Shown: piece after piece, positions 55,606 through 64,000 of the stretch
Numbering within the stretch: the first letter of the stretch is position 1
Layout: every line of letters begins with the position of its first letter
From: Gibbsiella quercinecans
Lineage (GTDB): Bacteria; Pseudomonadota; Gammaproteobacteria; Enterobacterales; Enterobacteriaceae
Direction: 5' to 3'
NCBI RefSeq assembly: GCF_002291425.1
Contig: NZ_CP014136.1
Coordinates: 5,346,925-5,410,924, forward strand
Length of the DNA: 64,000 nucleotides
Notes under the pieces: model-generated
The model's input: only the letters and a program-made list of their open reading frames with translations
What the model was told of the DNA's origin: nothing
Database searches by the model: none
Made by a program: the position numbers and the translations under genes

Positions 55606-56574
55606 ATGAACACCAGAAAAATCATTGAATCCGTGGTACAGGCACGCCAGGGCAAAATACAGCACGTTTACCTGATTGCCTGCGGCGGTTCGCTGGTTGA
55701 CATGTACCCGGCCAAATACTTCCTGGACAGCGAATCGGCCACGCTGTACAGCGGCATCATGACGGCAAATGAATTCGTGCAGGTGCCACCCAAAGCGCTG
55801 GGCGCCCATTCGCTGGTGATCGTGTGCTCACACGGCGGCAATACGCCGGAATCGGTGGCCGCCGCCGCGCTGGCGCAACAACACGGCGCGCAAACCGTCA
55901 CGCTGACGCATAATCCGCATTCGCAGCTTGCCGAACATGCCGATCACAATATGCTCTACACGTGGGGCGATCACGCTGACGCCCAGGAAAACCCGGCGAC
56001 GCTGATGCTGGGGCTGTGCGTCGAGCTGTTGCAGCAAACGGAGGGCTATGCGCATTATGCAGACTTCCAGCAGGCGCTTGCGCAGTTGGAGCCGGTGATT
56101 GCCGCCGCCTGCCGCCAGGTGCAGCCGCGCTGTGCGGCCTTTGCCGAGCGTTACCAACGTGAATCGCTGTTTTACATTCTCTCCAGCGGCGCCTCATTCG
56201 GCATGGCGTATGGCGCGGCGATCTGTTCGCTGATGGAAATGCAGCGCCTGCATGCCGCCGCCATTCACAGCGGTGAGTTTTTCCACGGCCCGTTTGAAGT
56301 GACCGATGTGCAAACGCCGCATATTCTATTGATGAACACCGGCCGCACCCGGGCGTTGGATCAGCGGGTTAGCGATTTTCTTGGGCAGTATGCCGAAAAG
56401 GTTGAGATCATTGATGCTCAAGAACTGGGGCTGGACGCACTGCCTGCCAGCGTGCAGGAATTCTTTAACCCAGTGCTGTTTTACCGCGTTATCTGCGAAT
56501 ACCGCGCCTCGCTGGCCGCGATTCGGCAACACCCGCTGGAAACGCGCCGCTATATGGGCAAAGTCCCTTACTGA
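55606..56574 (+). CDS. frlB: SIS-domain fructosamine-6-phosphate deglycase (FrlB-like)
   Basis: A 322-residue protein with two sugar-isomerase (SIS) domains, like FrlB and the isomerase half of GlmS. Key blocks are VYLIACGGSLVDMYPAKYFL, VIVCSHGGNTPESVAAAALA and HSGEFFHGPFEVTD. The family splits a phosphorylated Amadori compound into glucose-6-phosphate and a free amino acid. It is followed by the kinase that would make its substrate, and preceded by an amino-acid-type binding protein. The Ser/Thr residues of the SHGGNT loop bind the sugar phosphate. Confidence 0.9.
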   Translation: MNTRKIIESVVQARQGKIQHVYLIACGGSLVDMYPAKYFLDSESATLYSGIMTANEFVQVPPKALGAHSLVIVCSHGGNTPESVAAAALAQQHGAQTVTLTHNPHSQLAEHADHNMLYTWGDHADAQENPATLMLGLCVELLQQTEGYAHYADFQQALAQLEPVIAAACRQVQPRCAAFAERYQRESLFYILSSGASFGMAYGAAICSLMEMQRLHAAAIHSGEFFHGPFEVTDVQTPHILLMNTGRTRALDQRVSDFLGQYAEKVEIIDAQELGLDALPASVQEFFNPVLFYRVICEYRASLAAIRQHPLETRRYMGKVPY

Positions 56575-56625
56575 CCTGCCTTGCCGCCGTGTCTGCACGG
56601 TGGCATAACCCCGTGAGATTATGTA

Positions 56626-57438
56626 ATGAAAGTGATAGGAATAGGCGATAACGTCGTCGATCAATACGCCCATCTGCGCATCCGCTACCCCGGGGGCAAT
56701 GCGCTTAACTTCAGCGTCTACGCGAAGCTGCTGCAGACGCAGGCGGCCTATCTCGGCGTGTTCGGCGACGACGCCGCAGGCCAGCAGGTGCAACGGGCGT
56801 TGGCGGCACATCATGTGGACATCTCGCGTTGCCGCCAGGTGGCCGGGCCAAACGGCTGCGCAAGCCTGACGGTTGAACAAGGGGAACGTATTTTCATCGG
56901 CTCCAACCAGGGCGGCATCCGGAAAACCACCCCGATGGATTTCGTGCTTGACGATACGGACTATCTGCGCGGTTTTTCCCTGATCCATACCAGTTGCTAC
57001 AGCTATATTGACCCGCTGTTACCTGCGCTGCACGCCCTGCCGGGCTTATTGTCGTATGATTTTTCGGACGACTTTAACCCAGAGACGGCGCTGCCGCTGT
57101 GCCAGTGGCTCGATTTCGCCTTCTTTTCCTGCGCCGATCTTGAACCGGCAGCATGCCGGCAATTGCTGGAAGCCGCGGTCGGCGCAGGCTGCCGCTATGC
57201 GATCGCCACCCGCGGCGCACAGGGCGCATGGCTGTTTGACGGCGCCAAGTTATTTGAGCAACCAGCCTTGCAAGTGGTGCCGCGTGATACGCTAGGCGCC
57301 GGCGACGCCTTCATTACCGCCTTCCTGTTGGCTTTCTGCCAGAGCAACGCCATTGCGGCAAGTTTGCAAAAAGGCGCACAGTTCGCGGCAGAGATTTGCC
57401 TGCAGGACGGCTCTTTCGGCTTTGGCGAAAGCTACTAA
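56626..57438 (+). CDS. frlD: PfkB-family fructosamine kinase (FrlD-like)
   Basis: A 270-residue ribokinase-fold kinase. The sugar-binding start is IGIGDNVVDQYAHLRIRYPG followed by GNALNFSVYAKL. The catalytic base lies in the C-terminal signature DTLGAGDAFITAFLLAF (near residue 227). The FrlD subgroup phosphorylates fructoselysine at C6, giving the substrate of FrlB. It closes the three-gene operon and is followed by a clear terminator. Confidence 0.9.
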   Translation: MKVIGIGDNVVDQYAHLRIRYPGGNALNFSVYAKLLQTQAAYLGVFGDDAAGQQVQRALAAHHVDISRCRQVAGPNGCASLTVEQGERIFIGSNQGGIRKTTPMDFVLDDTDYLRGFSLIHTSCYSYIDPLLPALHALPGLLSYDFSDDFNPETALPLCQWLDFAFFSCADLEPAACRQLLEAAVGAGCRYAIATRGAQGAWLFDGAKLFEQPALQVVPRDTLGAGDAFITAFLLAFCQSNAIAASLQKGAQFAAEICLQDGSFGFGESY

Positions 57439-57443
57439 AACAC

Positions 57444-57490
57444 GTGGCTATCGCCAGGTTATGGGCAATAGCCACGCCACATGTTTTTTA
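57444..57490 (+). terminator. Terminator of the fructosamine operon
   Basis: GTGGCTAT (57444-57451) pairs with ATAGCCAC (57468-57475), with inner GC pairs; a TTTTTT run follows at about 57483. It begins 6 bases after the kinase stop. Confidence 0.8.
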
Positions 57491-57684
57491 TTTATCTTCA
57501 GATAACGCCATAAATCCCGATAGCCGACACATCGTTTTATCATTCTTATTTTAAGCCATTAAATTAAGAATATTTCCCTGTTTTATCTCTCTGCGACGGA
57601 ATACATTCATCCCAACATTTAACGATGCTTTAAATTGTTACCTTTGGTTTTTTTATTAACAAAAGTTGTTACCAAGGAATACTT

Positions 57685-57897
57685 ATGAACATTAAACGTG
57701 CTGCTGGCGTAACCGTTTTGATTTTGGCAACGCTTTCTGTGACTGCGTGTGGAAGTATGTCTAACCGCGATCGTAATACGGCGATTGGTGCCGGGGTGGG
57801 TGCCGTCGGTGGCGCCGTTCTGACCCACGGCAGCGCACTGGGTACGCTGGGCGGCGCGGCGTTGGGCGGCATTATCGGCCACCAGACCAGCCGTTAA
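57685..57897 (+). CDS. osmB: OsmB-like osmotically inducible lipoprotein
   Basis: A 70-residue lipoprotein: signal NIKRAAGVTVLILATLSVTAC (lipobox LSVTAC written in part, Cys at residue 22), then a glycine-zipper region (GAGVGAVGGAVLTHGSALGT, then LGGAALGGIIG). These match OsmB, an outer-membrane lipoprotein induced by osmotic and stationary-phase stress in E. coli. AAGGAA precedes the ATG. An AT-rich 246-base region upstream would hold its promoters. Confidence 0.88.
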   Translation: MNIKRAAGVTVLILATLSVTACGSMSNRDRNTAIGAGVGAVGGAVLTHGSALGTLGGAALGGIIGHQTSR

Positions 57898-57980
57898 GCA
57901 CCAGAGAATGTCAGCGGCCACAATCGTTATTTTCCGCCGTGGCCCGCTATATATTGTCAATGCCCTCCTTCTGCTATACC

Positions 57981-58003
57981 CCGGTGGCGCCCCGCGCCAC
58001 CGG
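57981..58003. terminator. Bidirectional terminator between osmB and the GH3 gene
   Basis: CCGGTGGCGC, CCC, GCGCCACCGG: a perfect 10-bp stem between convergent genes. Confidence 0.7.
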
Positions 58004-58022
58004 ACAATCACCCAACCCAGGC

Positions 58023-59984
58023 TTAAAGCAGCCCAAACCCGGTCGGATAAAGCGGTTTGTCACTGTCGTGCGGCGCAGCAGAATGCTGCTTGCGCACGCT
58101 TTCCATCGACGATGGCAGTTCAAAAGGCAGCTTACCGCTGAAGGGGTGGCCATCCGTTAGCGCGCGCAACAACACCGTGTCACTCACGCCAAAGTTACCG
58201 ATCAGCACCGACGCCTTTTCTTTAACCGGGGTTAATATCGCCGGCCGGTCCAGGTAGACCGTGACAATCGTCGGCACCTGGCTTGCCGCCTGAATCGCCT
58301 GCCAGTCCGGGTTGTCGGCGGCGAACGCCAGCGAACCTTCATGGTACTGCGCCCCGAAGAAATAGTTTTTATGCGGTTGTTCGTAAGGCGCGCTGGCCCG
58401 CACCAGTGCAAGGTCGGCGTTTTCGGGTTTATCCACCACCGTCAGCCCGGCCTGTTTCGCTACCGCGGGATCAATACCGTAGAGCCAAACTTTCTGCCCT
58501 TTTTGCAATGGCAGCAGCTTGGTTTTATTCTCCAGCAACACCAGCGAAGCGCGCTGTGCATTATCCGCTTCAGCCTGCCAGGCGCGATTCGGCAGAGTTT
58601 TCCCGGCGGTAACGGGATCGACATAGGGGTTTTCAAACAGACCGAGGGCAAATTTCTGTTCCAGGATACGAGTGACCGACTGATCGAGGCGGCTCTGGCT
58701 GATACGCTTTTCTTTAACCGCCTGTACCAGCAACGCACTGTCCGTGACGCCGCCGAACTGATCGATGCCGGCATTGACGGCCTTCGCAAAACGTTCGACT
58801 TTGCTAAGCGTCTCCACACCCCACGGCATCCCTAAACTGCTTGGATCGGGCGTTTCGCCCTCAGGGTGCCCATGAATACACTTCTCTTTACAGTCATCGG
58901 TAATCAGCCAGTCGCTGATAATCACGCCATTGAAATGGTATTTCTGCCGCAACAGATCCTGCAATAAATAACGGTTAAAGCCCGCCGCCACCGGTTCAAC
59001 CTTCCGCCCCTGATGCTGCAGGTTTTTCAACACGGAGTAGGTCGGCATCACTCCGGCAACGTGGGCCTCGAAGGCGCCGGTAAACGGCAGAATATGCGCA
59101 TCAAGTTTGCGGCCGGAAAAGTCCGCGTATTTTCCGTAACTGTTATGGCTGTCATAGCCCTGCTCGGCCGCGCCATACCCCACCCAGTGTTTGACCACCG
59201 CACTGACACTGGCGGAATTCAGCCCCTCGCCACCGTGCTGCATCCCCTTGATATACCCACGCACCATGCGCTTGGTCAGCTGCGGATCGTCGCCGAAGGT
59301 CCCTGCAATTCGTGACCAACGCGGCTCTGAGGCGATATCCGCCATTGGCGAGAGCGCCTGCGTTATTCCCAACACCCGATATTCCTGACGCGTGATATCC
59401 GCATAGCGCTGTGCAATATTTTCATCGCCAATCGCGGCGATACCCAACGTTTCTGGCCATTTTGAAAAGCCATCGACATTCGCTTGCACCTGCGCTGAAT
59501 ACTGATAGACATTGCGGGGATCGGCGCTCAGCGTGATGGGGATACCTAAATGGGTGGATTCGGCGATGGCCTGCAGGCGGTTGTTTTGCTCCGCCATTGC
59601 TGCGGGCGTGGTAGTCAGGCGCGTAATAAACGTATTCACCTTTTCATCGACGATCATCGTGGCGGCCGCGGCAATGTCGTATACCTCTCCGCGGCCAATG
59701 CTGCTGCCGGGCGCAGGTGCCGAGCCGTGCATCATCACGCCGGCTTTTTCTTCCAGGGTCATCCGGGCCACCAGATCCCTGGCCCGCTGGTGAGGCGATA
59801 AACGCCAGTCTTCGTAAGGGGTGAGCATGCCGTCTTTATTCAAATCTTTGAAAGCGAGCCCGTCTTGCTGAATAACCGCCACGCCCCGTTCGCCTAACAC
59901 CGGTTGATCCAGCGCATGCGCCGCGAGCGGGGAAAAGAGCGACAGCGTAATAGCATTCGCGATAAGCCTGGTTTTCTTCATCAT
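58023..59984 (-). CDS. Periplasmic GH3 beta-glucosidase-like enzyme
   Basis: A 653-residue secreted glycoside hydrolase family 3 protein. A signal peptide (MMKKTRLIANAITLSLFSPL, cleaved after AHA) is followed by an EF-hand-like DLNKDGMLTPYEDWR, the (beta/alpha)8 barrel with GDDPQLTKRMVRGYIKGMQ, KHWVGYG and catalytic nucleophile Asp of GVIISDWLI, and the C-terminal alpha/beta sandwich. It removes beta-linked sugars from oligosaccharides in the periplasm. A large terminator-like hairpin lies just before its start. The extra domain of BglX-type enzymes is absent. The exact substrate is unknown. Confidence 0.93.
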   Translation of the reverse strand: MMKKTRLIANAITLSLFSPLAAHALDQPVLGERGVAVIQQDGLAFKDLNKDGMLTPYEDWRLSPHQRARDLVARMTLEEKAGVMMHGSAPAPGSSIGRGEVYDIAAAATMIVDEKVNTFITRLTTTPAAMAEQNNRLQAIAESTHLGIPITLSADPRNVYQYSAQVQANVDGFSKWPETLGIAAIGDENIAQRYADITRQEYRVLGITQALSPMADIASEPRWSRIAGTFGDDPQLTKRMVRGYIKGMQHGGEGLNSASVSAVVKHWVGYGAAEQGYDSHNSYGKYADFSGRKLDAHILPFTGAFEAHVAGVMPTYSVLKNLQHQGRKVEPVAAGFNRYLLQDLLRQKYHFNGVIISDWLITDDCKEKCIHGHPEGETPDPSSLGMPWGVETLSKVERFAKAVNAGIDQFGGVTDSALLVQAVKEKRISQSRLDQSVTRILEQKFALGLFENPYVDPVTAGKTLPNRAWQAEADNAQRASLVLLENKTKLLPLQKGQKVWLYGIDPAVAKQAGLTVVDKPENADLALVRASAPYEQPHKNYFFGAQYHEGSLAFAADNPDWQAIQAASQVPTIVTVYLDRPAILTPVKEKASVLIGNFGVSDTVLLRALTDGHPFSGKLPFELPSSMESVRKQHSAAPHDSDKPLYPTGFGLL

Positions 59985-60027
59985 TCTGCACCTTCCTGGT
60001 TTAACGTTTTGCGGAATAAAAACAAAA

Positions 60028-60079
60028 AAAACCTGAGCGCCTCATGCTGCTGCAATAGCAGATGAGCCACTCAGGTTTT
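60028..60079 (-). terminator. Long hairpin with T8 tract before the GH3 gene (attenuator or small-RNA terminator)
   Basis: On the minus strand AAAACCTGAG pairs with CTCAGGTTTT, with an inner CTCATCTGCT/AGCAGCATGAG-like pairing, followed by eight T residues and TTTTT. The GH3 start lies only about 30 bases downstream. TTTACA near 60165 could be a minus-strand -35 element. Confidence 0.6.
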
Positions 60080-60279
60080 GCTCACTGGCGGGATAGCCAG
60101 CGATAACAATCCGATAATGCGTAAAAAAACACCGCATTCAAGCTAACATGGATTGCCAGATGTAAAGTGTGAACCGGTGGGCAATTTGCCAACCAGGCGG
60201 CTTCCGCCGCCGGAGGGTTCAGTCAGTTTTTTAACCGACTGATATTCGCGTTACGCCCTGTGTTGTCTTTACTGCTGCG

Positions 60280-62025
60280 TTACTGCTGCGTTGCCGTGCC
60301 ACCGGCATAACGGCTGGCGGTATTGATCACATTCAACGGTTGCGCATCCGGCAACACGTTCATGTGTTCCAGCACCTGCCCCATGATTTTGCCAAATACC
60401 GGCCCGGCAACCGAACCCCCGAAGTGCTTGCCCGCTTTCGGGTTGTTGACCATCACCACCAGTGCAACCTGCGGATCGCTGGCGGGAGCCACGCCGGCGG
60501 TATAGTTGATATAGCCGCCGTCGTATTTGCCGTTGGCGCCCATTTTTTCAGCGGTACCGGTCTTGATCGCCAGCCGGTAGCCAGGCACTGCGGCGCTCAG
60601 CCCACTCCCGCCCGGCAAGGCATCGCTTTCCATCATATGCACCACCGATCTGACCACGCTTTCCGGCATGATGCGTTGCCCCATCACCGGTGGCGTGACT
60701 TTGGTGATCGACAGCGGGCGATAGACGCCAAACGCGCCGATAGCCGCATATTCACGCACCATTTGCAGCGGAGTGACGCGCAAACCATAGCCGAACGAAA
60801 ACGTCGCGCGTTCAATATCCGCCCAGCGGCTGCGGTGCAATGGCAGGTAGCCGCTGCTCTCGTTGCCGATGCCAAGCTCGGTCGGCCGGCCCAGGCCAAA
60901 ACGCTGGTAGACATCCGGCAGCACCGTTGCCGGCATCGCCAGGGCAATATGGGATACCGCGATATCGCTGGATTTTTGCAGCACGCCGGTCACCGTCAGC
61001 TTGGTCCAGTGCCCCACGTCTTTGATCAGATGGCCGTTAACCCGGTATGGCGTGGTATCCAACACCGTATCTGGCCTGATCAGATTACGATCCAGCCCAA
61101 CCATCACCACCACCGGCTTCACCGTTGAACCGGGTTCGAAGCTGTCGCTGCTGCAAACGTTGCGGATATCTTTTGCCGGCGTATTGGCATAGTTGTTGGG
61201 GTTGAAGGACGGGTAGCTTGCCATACCCAGAATTTCACCGGTGCTGATCTTAACCAACACCGCACAGCCGGAATCCGCCTGGTTTGCGATCACGCCGTCG
61301 CGGATTTGGGCAAACAACACATACTGGATAAATTTATCAATGCTCAGCGTCACGTTAGGCGGCGGTACCGGATCCACATTTTTCAGCACGTTGATGATCG
61401 CGCCATTGCCGTCTTTCTGGTACACCCGCAGGCCGTTCTTGCCCTGCAACAGGTGATTAAAGCCCAGTTCAATCCCCTCCAGCCCCTGGTTATCCTGCCC
61501 AACGATGCCGATAAGCCCGGCGGTGTCTTGCCCCATGGGATAGAACCGGCTGAAATCCTGTTCACTGCTCACCCCAACCAGGTGCAGTTTATTGATGTAG
61601 TTGGCGTTATCGTCCTCTACCTTGCGCGCCAGATAGACGAAACGCTTGCGCGCATTATTGTGGATCAGTTGCTGAATCACCGGCAGCGGCAGCTTCAGCA
61701 CGTTGGCCAGGCTTTGCCAACGCTCATTGTACAAATCCACACCGCTATCCAGGATGTGCTTGGGATCGAGCACGATGTCTTTGGACGAGACGCTGACCGC
61801 CAGCGCTTCATTATTACGATCGGTAATCATGCCGCGGTTGGTGGGCACCACCTGGGTACGCACCGAGCGCTGGTCTGCCTGGCTGGCCAACTGCTGGTTT
61901 TCCAACAGTTGCAGATAGCCAACCCGAAACATCAGCAGGAAAAAGCACACCAGGATGCCGGCGCAAAGCCAGGCAAAGCGAGCGGAAGAATAATTACTGA
62001 CCTTTTTGCGGGATGGCGGCAACAC
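60280..62025 (-). CDS. Penicillin-binding protein, FtsI paralogue (PBP3-like transpeptidase)
   Basis: A 581-residue class B PBP that cross-links septal peptidoglycan in the periplasm. It has a single N-terminal membrane anchor FAWLCAGILVCFFLLMFRV, a dimerisation domain (TNRGMITDRNNEALAVSV) and a transpeptidase domain with SxxK in FEPGSTVKPVVV (Ser near 300), SSD in LQKSSDIAVSH and KTG in AIKTGTAEKMG near 487. It is close in size to FtsI (588). It is not in a division gene cluster, so it is likely a second PBP3 like PBP3-SAL of Salmonella. GTG 62025 is preferred (AGGG 6 bases ahead); the frame is open to ATG 62199. Confidence 0.93.
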   Translation of the reverse strand: MLPPSRKKVSNYSSARFAWLCAGILVCFFLLMFRVGYLQLLENQQLASQADQRSVRTQVVPTNRGMITDRNNEALAVSVSSKDIVLDPKHILDSGVDLYNERWQSLANVLKLPLPVIQQLIHNNARKRFVYLARKVEDDNANYINKLHLVGVSSEQDFSRFYPMGQDTAGLIGIVGQDNQGLEGIELGFNHLLQGKNGLRVYQKDGNGAIINVLKNVDPVPPPNVTLSIDKFIQYVLFAQIRDGVIANQADSGCAVLVKISTGEILGMASYPSFNPNNYANTPAKDIRNVCSSDSFEPGSTVKPVVVMVGLDRNLIRPDTVLDTTPYRVNGHLIKDVGHWTKLTVTGVLQKSSDIAVSHIALAMPATVLPDVYQRFGLGRPTELGIGNESSGYLPLHRSRWADIERATFSFGYGLRVTPLQMVREYAAIGAFGVYRPLSITKVTPPVMGQRIMPESVVRSVVHMMESDALPGGSGLSAAVPGYRLAIKTGTAEKMGANGKYDGGYINYTAGVAPASDPQVALVVMVNNPKAGKHFGGSVAGPVFGKIMGQVLEHMNVLPDAQPLNVINTASRYAGGTATQQ

Positions 62026-62353
62026 GTTTAACCCTACGTTTTTATTCGGTTTATCTAAGAATGCCAGTCTACCCCGCCGGGTTTGGTTATAAGATTGCAG
62101 TTTGTAAAAAAGTAAAAGTAAACGCGATTGGTGTTGCCGGCTGCGACAAACGGTTAGGCGATTTAACGGTAAATTATCTTGCAGGCCGCAGGTGCTCATG
62201 TATTGAGCACGCCATCATCCCAATGCTATAATGTGACCTGCATCACACTTTGATGCCTACTACCCTTTTTATTTTATCGCAATGCACACCGTTTCCTTCA
62301 GCGCTGCACGCTGGACGGGTGAGCGCTGCAAGCAACAAAGGATCCAAGGTTCG

Positions 62354-62635
62354 ATGAGTGCCATAGCTACCGGTTTTATCATGATGCGCTGGGAATTGCT
62401 GAGCGCAGTGATGATGTTTTTCGCCAGCCAGTTAAACGTGCTTTGCCGTAAAACCAGCCGCCACGGCATGGCATTCATGTTCAGCAGCCTGGGGATCTTC
62501 ACCAGCATCTGGTTCGTGATGGGGCTGATGGGTGTGGAATACAGCCAGGAAGGCATGACGTATTTCTGGTCTGTGGTTAAAGACGCGTTTATCGATGTGA
62601 TGAGCCAAACCCCAACCCAGTGGCCGACGCCTTAA
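62354..62635 (+). CDS. Small inner-membrane protein, unknown family
   Basis: A 93-residue protein starting MSAIATGFIMMRWELLSAVM, with two hydrophobic helices at about residues 10-30 and 42-62 and a polar C-terminus ending TPTQWPTP. ATG 62354 is preferred over ATG 62282, which would add 24 polar residues. It is divergent from the PBP gene and followed by a hairpin. I do not recognise the family or its role. Confidence 0.65.
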   Translation: MSAIATGFIMMRWELLSAVMMFFASQLNVLCRKTSRHGMAFMFSSLGIFTSIWFVMGLMGVEYSQEGMTYFWSVVKDAFIDVMSQTPTQWPTP

Positions 62636-62644
62636 AATACTTTC

Positions 62645-62669
62645 GGCAGGCAACGCCCCTTTGCCTGCC
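62645..62669 (+). terminator. Hairpin after the small membrane-protein gene
   Basis: GGCAGGCA and TGCCTGCC form a perfect 8-bp stem around a 9-base loop, 9 bases after the stop codon. The stretch 62670-62931 shows only likely promoter sequence for the next gene. Confidence 0.6.
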
Positions 62670-62931
62670 CGCTCCCTCCGTCTGTCTCCCCCTGATTTTA
62701 AATCCACCGTTGCGGCCTGCGTTTTTCGGCAATCGGCGCAAACTTGCACAATCGACAATTTATCGCTAGGGTTAAGTGTGAGTTAAATCACGCTTTTTTG
62801 GCTACAGGAGGCCCTATCCACCGCTAATCGCCCGCCTTACCGCACTGCTCGTCACACGGCTTCCTGCCCGCCCACCATCGAGACATCCCCTTTATTGACC
62901 GGTGAATGACTCACGAGAGAATGGAGAGGAA

Positions 62932-63738
62932 ATGCTGAAATTGAGTCCCAATCTGTTGCTGTTTAGCGATCTTGACGGTTCGCTGCTGGATCATCACAGC
63001 TATCGCTGGGATGCTGCGCAACCGTGGCTGGATCGCCTGGCACAGCATCAGGTTCCCTTGATTATCGCGACCAGTAAAACGGCCGCGGAAGTCGGCCTGT
63101 TGCAACAGCAGCTTAAGCTGACGCATTTGCCATTTATTGCAGAGAACGGCGCGCAAATCGTATTCCCCGCCGATTGGCAGGAAACCGATAAAGTGTTCAG
63201 CGCTGATTACGCCACCCTGCGCGCCACCCTGGCCGAACTACGCGCCAGTAGGCAATTCACATTTGAAGGCTTCGCCGATGTGGATGATGCTACGGTGGCC
63301 GCCTGGACCGGCCTGCCGCTGGCGGATGCCCAGCGCGCGCGCCAACGTGCCGGCTCAGAGCCGCTCCGCTGGCTGGGGAATGATACGCAGTTAACCGTGT
63401 TTAGCAGCCAACTGGCGCAGCACGGGCTAACCTTGACCCAGGGCGGCCGTTTTTATCACGTCATGGGGGAAAACGTCAGCAAGGGCCATGCCGCCCGCTG
63501 GCTAACCGAATACTACCAGCGCCGGCGGCAACAGCCGGTCATCACGCTTTGCCTGGGCGACGGCCCGAACGATATCCCCCTGCTAAGCACCGCGGACTAT
63601 GCCGTCGCGATCCGGGGGCAGCAAGATACTGCAATTGATTTTCCGAGCGACTTTGCCGGCCAACTGTACCGCACGCACCAAGCGGGGCCACAGGGCTGGA
63701 GCGAAGGATTAGACCATTTTCTGGAGAAGCAGCCATGA
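62932..63738 (+). CDS. yedP: HAD-family mannosyl-3-phosphoglycerate phosphatase-like protein (YedP)
   Basis: A 268-residue HAD phosphatase of the MPGP/Cof-type subfamily. Motif I is LLFSDLDGSLLDHH (nucleophile Asp), motif II IIATSKTAAEV, and motif IV LCLGDGPNDIPLLSTADY. Relatives dephosphorylate mannosyl- or glucosyl-3-phosphoglycerate to the compatible solute. ATG 62932 follows GGAGAGGA; a start 30 bases earlier lacks a ribosome-binding site. Its stop overlaps the start of the glycosyltransferase gene (ATGA), which would make its substrate. Confidence 0.9.
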   Translation: MLKLSPNLLLFSDLDGSLLDHHSYRWDAAQPWLDRLAQHQVPLIIATSKTAAEVGLLQQQLKLTHLPFIAENGAQIVFPADWQETDKVFSADYATLRATLAELRASRQFTFEGFADVDDATVAAWTGLPLADAQRARQRAGSEPLRWLGNDTQLTVFSSQLAQHGLTLTQGGRFYHVMGENVSKGHAARWLTEYYQRRRQQPVITLCLGDGPNDIPLLSTADYAVAIRGQQDTAIDFPSDFAGQLYRTHQAGPQGWSEGLDHFLEKQP

Positions 63739-64000
63739 GCGAGTTTTACCAAGACGGCATCATCACCAATTTCCATAACCTGGCCAACCGTGATTTGGCC
63801 GAGCTGGAGTATGAACTGCAGGTCTTTTCCGGCCGCAATACCATGGGGCTGATACTGCCTTCGTTGTATTCCGAGCTTGAAGGTCCGGCACTGGATCGCA
63901 TCGTGGAAATTCTGGCGCAGGTGCCCTATCTGGAAGAGATCATCATCGGGTTGGATCGCGCCGACCAGCAGCAGTTTGAGCACGCCAAAGAATTTTTCTC
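63735..64000 (+). CDS. Glycosyltransferase (glucosyl-3-phosphoglycerate synthase-like), 5' part
   Basis: Translation from ATG 63735 gives MSEFYQDGIITNFHNLANRD, then ELEYELQVFSGRN, LILPSLYSELEGPALDRIVE and EEIIIGLDRADQQQFEHA to the window edge, with no stop. This matches the N-terminus of GT-A-fold transferases that link a sugar to 3-phosphoglycerate (LILPSLYSELE-type nucleotide-sugar binding strand). The 4-base overlap with yedP couples the two; together they would make a glycosylglycerate osmolyte. The C-terminal part, including any metal-binding DxD, lies outside the window. Confidence 0.82.
   Translation, partial: MSEFYQDGIITNFHNLANRDLAELEYELQVFSGRNTMGLILPSLYSELEGPALDRIVEILAQVPYLEEIIIGLDRADQQQFEHAKEFF

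Overview
The window looks like chromosome of an enterobacterium close to Serratia. The backbone is GC-rich. Its genes (katG, yddW-, yjbD-, yneE-, cbpAM-, osmB- and yedP-like, a second FtsI-type PBP, a NodT-type RND tripartite pump) are typical of Enterobacterales. Genus is inferred from gene content and codon use only; no rRNA or tRNA gene was seen.

Layout. 1-700: 3' end of a class II sugar-bisphosphate aldolase plus an HPr-like protein. 700-4070: a scrap-yard of insertion-sequence remnants (an IS481-type transposase split in two, an IS3-type tail, an orphan winged-helix ORF) followed by a TEM-like class A beta-lactamase. 4070-7970: YddW-like lipoprotein and catalase-peroxidase. 7970-10300: AT-rich type VI secretion (T6SS) cassette with Hcp, an Hcp fragment, a 230-aa candidate effector and three small two-helix membrane proteins; its right edge is a 38-bp Tn3-family inverted repeat. 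10480-16960: RND efflux operon with a TetR regulator. 17050-26680: a small zinc-ribbon pair, a giant 2878-residue cyclic beta-1,2-glucan synthase, and yjbD. 26690-28364: LysE-type exporter with divergent LysR regulator. 28365-32163: a complete, target-duplicated Tn3-family insertion whose cargo is a four-gene T6SS operon (two PAAR proteins, a papain-like candidate effector, a candidate lipoprotein immunity protein), with only broken tnpR and tnpA left. 32159-45800: catabolic island with a Rieske oxygenase and reductase, LysR and GntR regulators, polar amino-acid ABC importer, M20 deacylase, enolase-superfamily racemase, creatinase-like hydrolase, DapA-type aldolase, glutamine-amidotransferase-type protein and aminotransferase. 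45990-52400: bestrophin-like channel, TonB receptor and YddA-like ABC protein. 52419-57490: cbpAM and a fructosamine (frl-like) module. 57685-64000: osmB, GH3 glucosidase, FtsI paralogue, small membrane protein, yedP and the start of a glycosyltransferase.

The most striking observation is that two separate T6SS cargo cassettes are each bounded by the same type of Tn3-family terminal repeat (35 of 38 bases identical). One of them is a clean insertion flanked by the 5-bp duplication TTACA. This suggests a transposon lineage that moves T6SS effector/immunity genes. The catabolic island appears to process an N-substituted or N-acylated amino-acid-like compound, but its substrate cannot be named from sequence alone.
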